Assembly: GCA_024697705.1 (NCBI GenBank)
Contig: JAILFF010000310.1
Location: 1 to 7,007, forward strand
DNA from: Ruminococcus sp.
GTDB taxonomy: Bacteria; Bacillota; Clostridia; Oscillospirales; Ruminococcaceae
Direction of reading: 5' to 3'
DNA: 7,007 nucleotides
Below, one piece after another: positions 5,682-7,007 of the stretch; position 1 is the first letter of the stretch, and each line of letters starts with the position of its first letter. A program made the translations under genes and the position numbers. The notes beneath the pieces were generated by a model, which saw only the letters and a list, made by a program, of their open reading frames with translations, ran no database searches and had not been told where the DNA came from.

Positions 5682-5735
5682 TATAAAAACAAATAATTCC
5701 TCCCGCAAGGGAGAAACGGAAAGGATCTGATAATA

Positions 5736-6077
5736 ATGCAGGCAATTTTTTTGGTACTTAAACAGACGGAGCTGGTGGACAAAATTATGACAGTGCTGTT
5801 CAACGCCGGAATACACGGCGCTACGGCGATCGACTCGGTAGGTATGGCTAATACGATAGCCAAAATGAACGAGAATACCCCGATGGTGCATCTGCTGCGC
5901 GGTATACTCGCGGGCGAGGACGATTCGCATAAGTCCAAAACGCTGTTTGTCGTTGTCAATGACGAACAGGCTGAGATCGTCAAGACCGCTATCCGCGGCG
6001 TGACGGGTGACCTCGCAAAGCCCAATGCAGGCATTATGTTCGGTATCCCCGTCAGTTTTGCGGAGGGTATTTCCTGA
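5736..6077 (+). CDS. P-II-like small signalling protein
   Basis: A 113-aa protein of the size of PII regulators. The ferredoxin-like order is visible: strand AIFLVLKQ (3-10), helix TELVDKIMTVLFNAG (11-25), strand GATAIDSVG (28-36), a variable T-loop region (about 37-66), strand KTLFVVVND (68-76), helix DEQAEIVKTAIRGV (76-89), and the C-terminal GDLAKPNAGIMFGIPVSFAEGI (91-112), which fits the GxxxxxGxGxIFxxPV ending of PII-like proteins. Classical GlnB/GlnK T-loop tyrosine and surrounding signatures are absent, and it also differs from the c-di-AMP receptor DarA, so the ligand is unknown. GGAAAGGA lies about 10 bases before the ATG. It is the last gene of the prmA cluster, 54 bases after the preceding stop, and is followed by a strong terminator. 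Confidence 0.8.
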   Translation: MQAIFLVLKQTELVDKIMTVLFNAGIHGATAIDSVGMANTIAKMNENTPMVHLLRGILAGEDDSHKSKTLFVVVNDEQAEIVKTAIRGVTGDLAKPNAGIMFGIPVSFAEGIS

Positions 6078-6087
6078 ATCCGCAGCA

Positions 6088-6115
6088 AACCCCGCTCTAT
6101 GCGGGGTTCTTTTTT
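6088..6115 (+). terminator. Intrinsic terminator of the prmA cluster
   Basis: AACCCCGC (6088-6095) pairs perfectly with GCGGGGTT (6101-6108) around the loop tctat, and CTTTTTT follows (6109-6115). It starts 10 bases after the stop of the P-II-like gene. Stem and T-run are textbook for a rho-independent terminator. Confidence 0.92.
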
Positions 6116-6134
6116 ATCAAATAAACGCAAAACA

Positions 6135-6166
6135 GCGGAGCCCGAAAAGCTCCGCCGTATTTTTTT
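6135..6166. terminator. Second hairpin between convergent genes, probably bidirectional
   Basis: GCGGAGC (6135-6141) pairs with GCTCCGC (6149-6155). On the plus strand seven Ts follow after four bases (6160-6166). In the minus direction the tail is TGTTTTGCG, so the hairpin also suits the minus-strand LRR-dockerin gene ending at 6182. AACAGC/GCTGTT (6131-6136, 6167-6172) can add an outer stem. Confidence 0.7.
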
Positions 6167-6181
6167 GCTGTTATTTACGTA

Positions 6182-6793
6182 TCAGTTTTCATCTTCTTCC
6201 TCGTCGGAAAACTTGACCTTCCGGCCCGCGACTCTCTTCTGCATCAGAACAAGGTCTGCAACGTCAACGGAACCGTCGCCGTTTAAATCAGCCTGATCAT
6301 CGGATACGTCGCCAACTTTCCAGCCCGAAACCATCTTCTGCATAACGACCAGCTCATTTACGTCATAGCAGCTGTCGCCGTCAAAGTCGCCCTTTTTAAT
6401 TTCGGGAGAAGTGCCGTCAAGCAGCTTGAACTTTATCTCATTATTGACCGCGTACTTGTGAGCAGCGGAATTTCTGTAACAGTGGATAACGAAATTATCG
6501 TCGCCCGAAAACGCATAATAGCCTATCTTGGTCACGCTCGCGGGTATAAAGATCTCTTTAAGCTCGGGACAAAGAGCAAAAGCGTAGTTTCCTATCTCCG
6601 TTACCTTCTTGCCGAGCGTTACCTTTTCAAGCTTATCGCAGCCCTCGAACGCTTCCTTTTCTACAACGGCAACGCCCTGCGGAAGCTCTATTTCCTTCAG
6701 CCCGCTCGGGGATAACGACGTTCGGGTCGGTGCCGTAATAGCCGCATATATAAGCGTCGCCTGCCGAAGTAATATAGTACTGTAAATGAGCAT
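6182..6793 (-). pseudogene. Broken BspA-like LRR protein with C-terminal type I dockerin
   Basis: The readable frame downstream of about 6705 encodes LRR_5 (BspA-like) repeats (LKEIELPQGVAVVEKEAF, VTEIGNYAFALC, IPASVTKIGYYAF), the common cap ending NSAAHKYAVNNEIKF, a dockerin, and an acidic tail. Upstream the same domain continues in another frame: minus-strand codons from about 6785 read YYITSAGDAYICGYYG then NVVIPE, the usual start of such LRR domains. Removing one base (plus-strand G at 6704) joins VVIPE to GLKEIELP without a gap. Taken as one uninterrupted ORF, the N-terminal 30 residues (from 6793) are therefore out-of-frame noise. No signal peptide precedes the LRR part, though intact relatives are secreted; the coding signal ends at a repeat near 6800. 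Intact, it would have been an extracellular protein docked to a cohesin scaffold. A sequencing error could explain the frameshift but not the missing 5' end. Confidence 0.75.
6221..6394 (-). other. Type I dockerin module, two calcium-binding repeats
   Basis: Two duplicated segments carry the loop pattern D-x-(D/N)-G-D-x-x-x-D-x-x-(D/E): DFDGDSCYDVNE followed by LVVMQKMVSG, and DLNGDGSVDVAD followed by LVLMQKRVAG. All calcium ligand positions are filled, so the module itself is intact. Dockerins bind cohesins on scaffoldin proteins. The near-identical helices (LVVMQKMV / LVLMQKRV) predict a symmetric, dual-mode binding face. Confidence 0.9.
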
Positions 6794-6799
6794 TTAGCG

Positions 6800-6880
6800 C
6801 AAAGCAAAGGCAAACCAAAAGTCTTAGGAAGGGGGTCTGGGGGATAACCCTTCTTCAGAAGGGTTTCCCCCAGAGTCCGT
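6800..6880. repeat. GC-rich hairpin repeat at the broken 5' end of the dockerin gene
   Basis: CTGGGGG (6837-6843) plus AACCCTTCT (6846-6854) pair with AGAAGGGTT (6857-6865) plus CCCCCAG (6867-6873). With A6844-T6866 this gives 17 pairs, one bulged base and a two-base centre. The flank GCAAAGCAAAGGCAAACC (about 6799-6816) is repetitive in texture. It has no T-run, so it is not a typical terminator. Similar CTGGGGGA..AACCC elements are, from memory, scattered between genes in ruminococci. It lies exactly where the LRR gene loses its expected signal-peptide region. Confidence 0.55.
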
Positions 6881-7007
6881 GCGGTTCAAATAATCAAACG
6901 GCAAGAAGAAAACTTATGGCAGAAAAATAAAATCGGCAATTCCAAGAAAATCGTACAAAAACGCAGAAACGAATAATTCTGCAAGTCTGTACAAAAACAA
7001 GTGAATT
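6881..7007. other. A-rich end of window without recognisable gene
   Basis: No credible ORF on either strand. GTACAAAAAC occurs twice (6953-6962 and 6989-6998, 36 bases apart) with GCAGAA/TTCTGC inverted arms between (6963-6968, 6977-6982). These may be regulatory for a gene beyond the window or simple A-rich coincidence. Confidence 0.3.

Noticed and set aside
5130..6130. Long minus-strand open frames opposite prmA, the 125-aa gene and the P-II-like gene
   Set aside because: Antisense shadows of well-supported genes; no domains and no promoters or ribosome binding sites of quality.
6953..6998. Two GTACAAAAAC copies 36 bases apart, considered as the start of a CRISPR array
   Set aside because: Only 10 bases repeat, only two copies are present, and the A-rich background makes chance likely.

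Overview
The window looks like chromosomal DNA from an anaerobic Firmicute of the Ruminococcus/Oscillospiraceae type. The main clue is a degraded BspA-like leucine-rich-repeat protein ending in a two-repeat type I dockerin (6182-6793 minus), which is typical of cellulosome-bearing ruminococci. Strong purine-rich ribosome binding sites, TTGACA/TACAAT-type promoters and an EFR1-type flavodoxin-ferredoxin protein agree with this. The genus is an inference; no rRNA or other marker is present.

Layout, left to right. Positions 1-107 are GC-rich inverted repeats, probably the edge of a dispersed intergenic element. A minus-strand HAD-superfamily (Cof-type) phosphatase at 163-972 has its own promoter (1001-1029) and a terminator-like hairpin (130-160). 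Next is a minus-strand cluster, read from right to left: EFR1-type flavodoxin/2x[4Fe-4S] protein (2902-3672), a 123-aa protein with a possible PCP_red-like C-terminus (2516-2887), a 112-aa unknown (2175-2513), an atypical NAD(P)-binding Rossmann protein (1261-2127) and a 45-aa ORF (1124-1261) overlapping it by one base. The only convincing promoter seen is at 3727-3755 and the only convincing terminator at 1042-1074, so I infer one operon, probably concerned with flavin, iron-sulfur or pyridine-nucleotide redox chemistry.

Positions 3673-4307 hold no gene. They contain the EFR1 promoter, four AT-rich dyads and a 158-bp element with perfect 18-bp terminal inverted repeats bounded by TA, a candidate MITE. 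The prmA promoter lies at 4259-4287.

A plus-strand cluster follows: prmA (4308-5276, ribosomal protein L11 methyltransferase), a 125-aa protein with a GTG start resembling the C-terminal part of a P-loop kinase-like family (5304-5681), and a P-II-like small regulator (5736-6077), closed by a strong terminator (6088-6115).

At the right end the minus-strand LRR-dockerin gene is broken. It has no signal peptide, its 5' end runs into a GC-rich hairpin repeat (about 6800-6880), and one extra base near 6704 shifts the frame. A shared hairpin at 6135-6166 separates it from the convergent prmA cluster. No gene is recognisable in 6881-7007.

Most of the window is ordinary. The points worth a second look are the redox cluster, the candidate MITE, the broken dockerin gene and the unusual partners of prmA. 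I see no CRISPR array, tRNA, rRNA or intact transposase.
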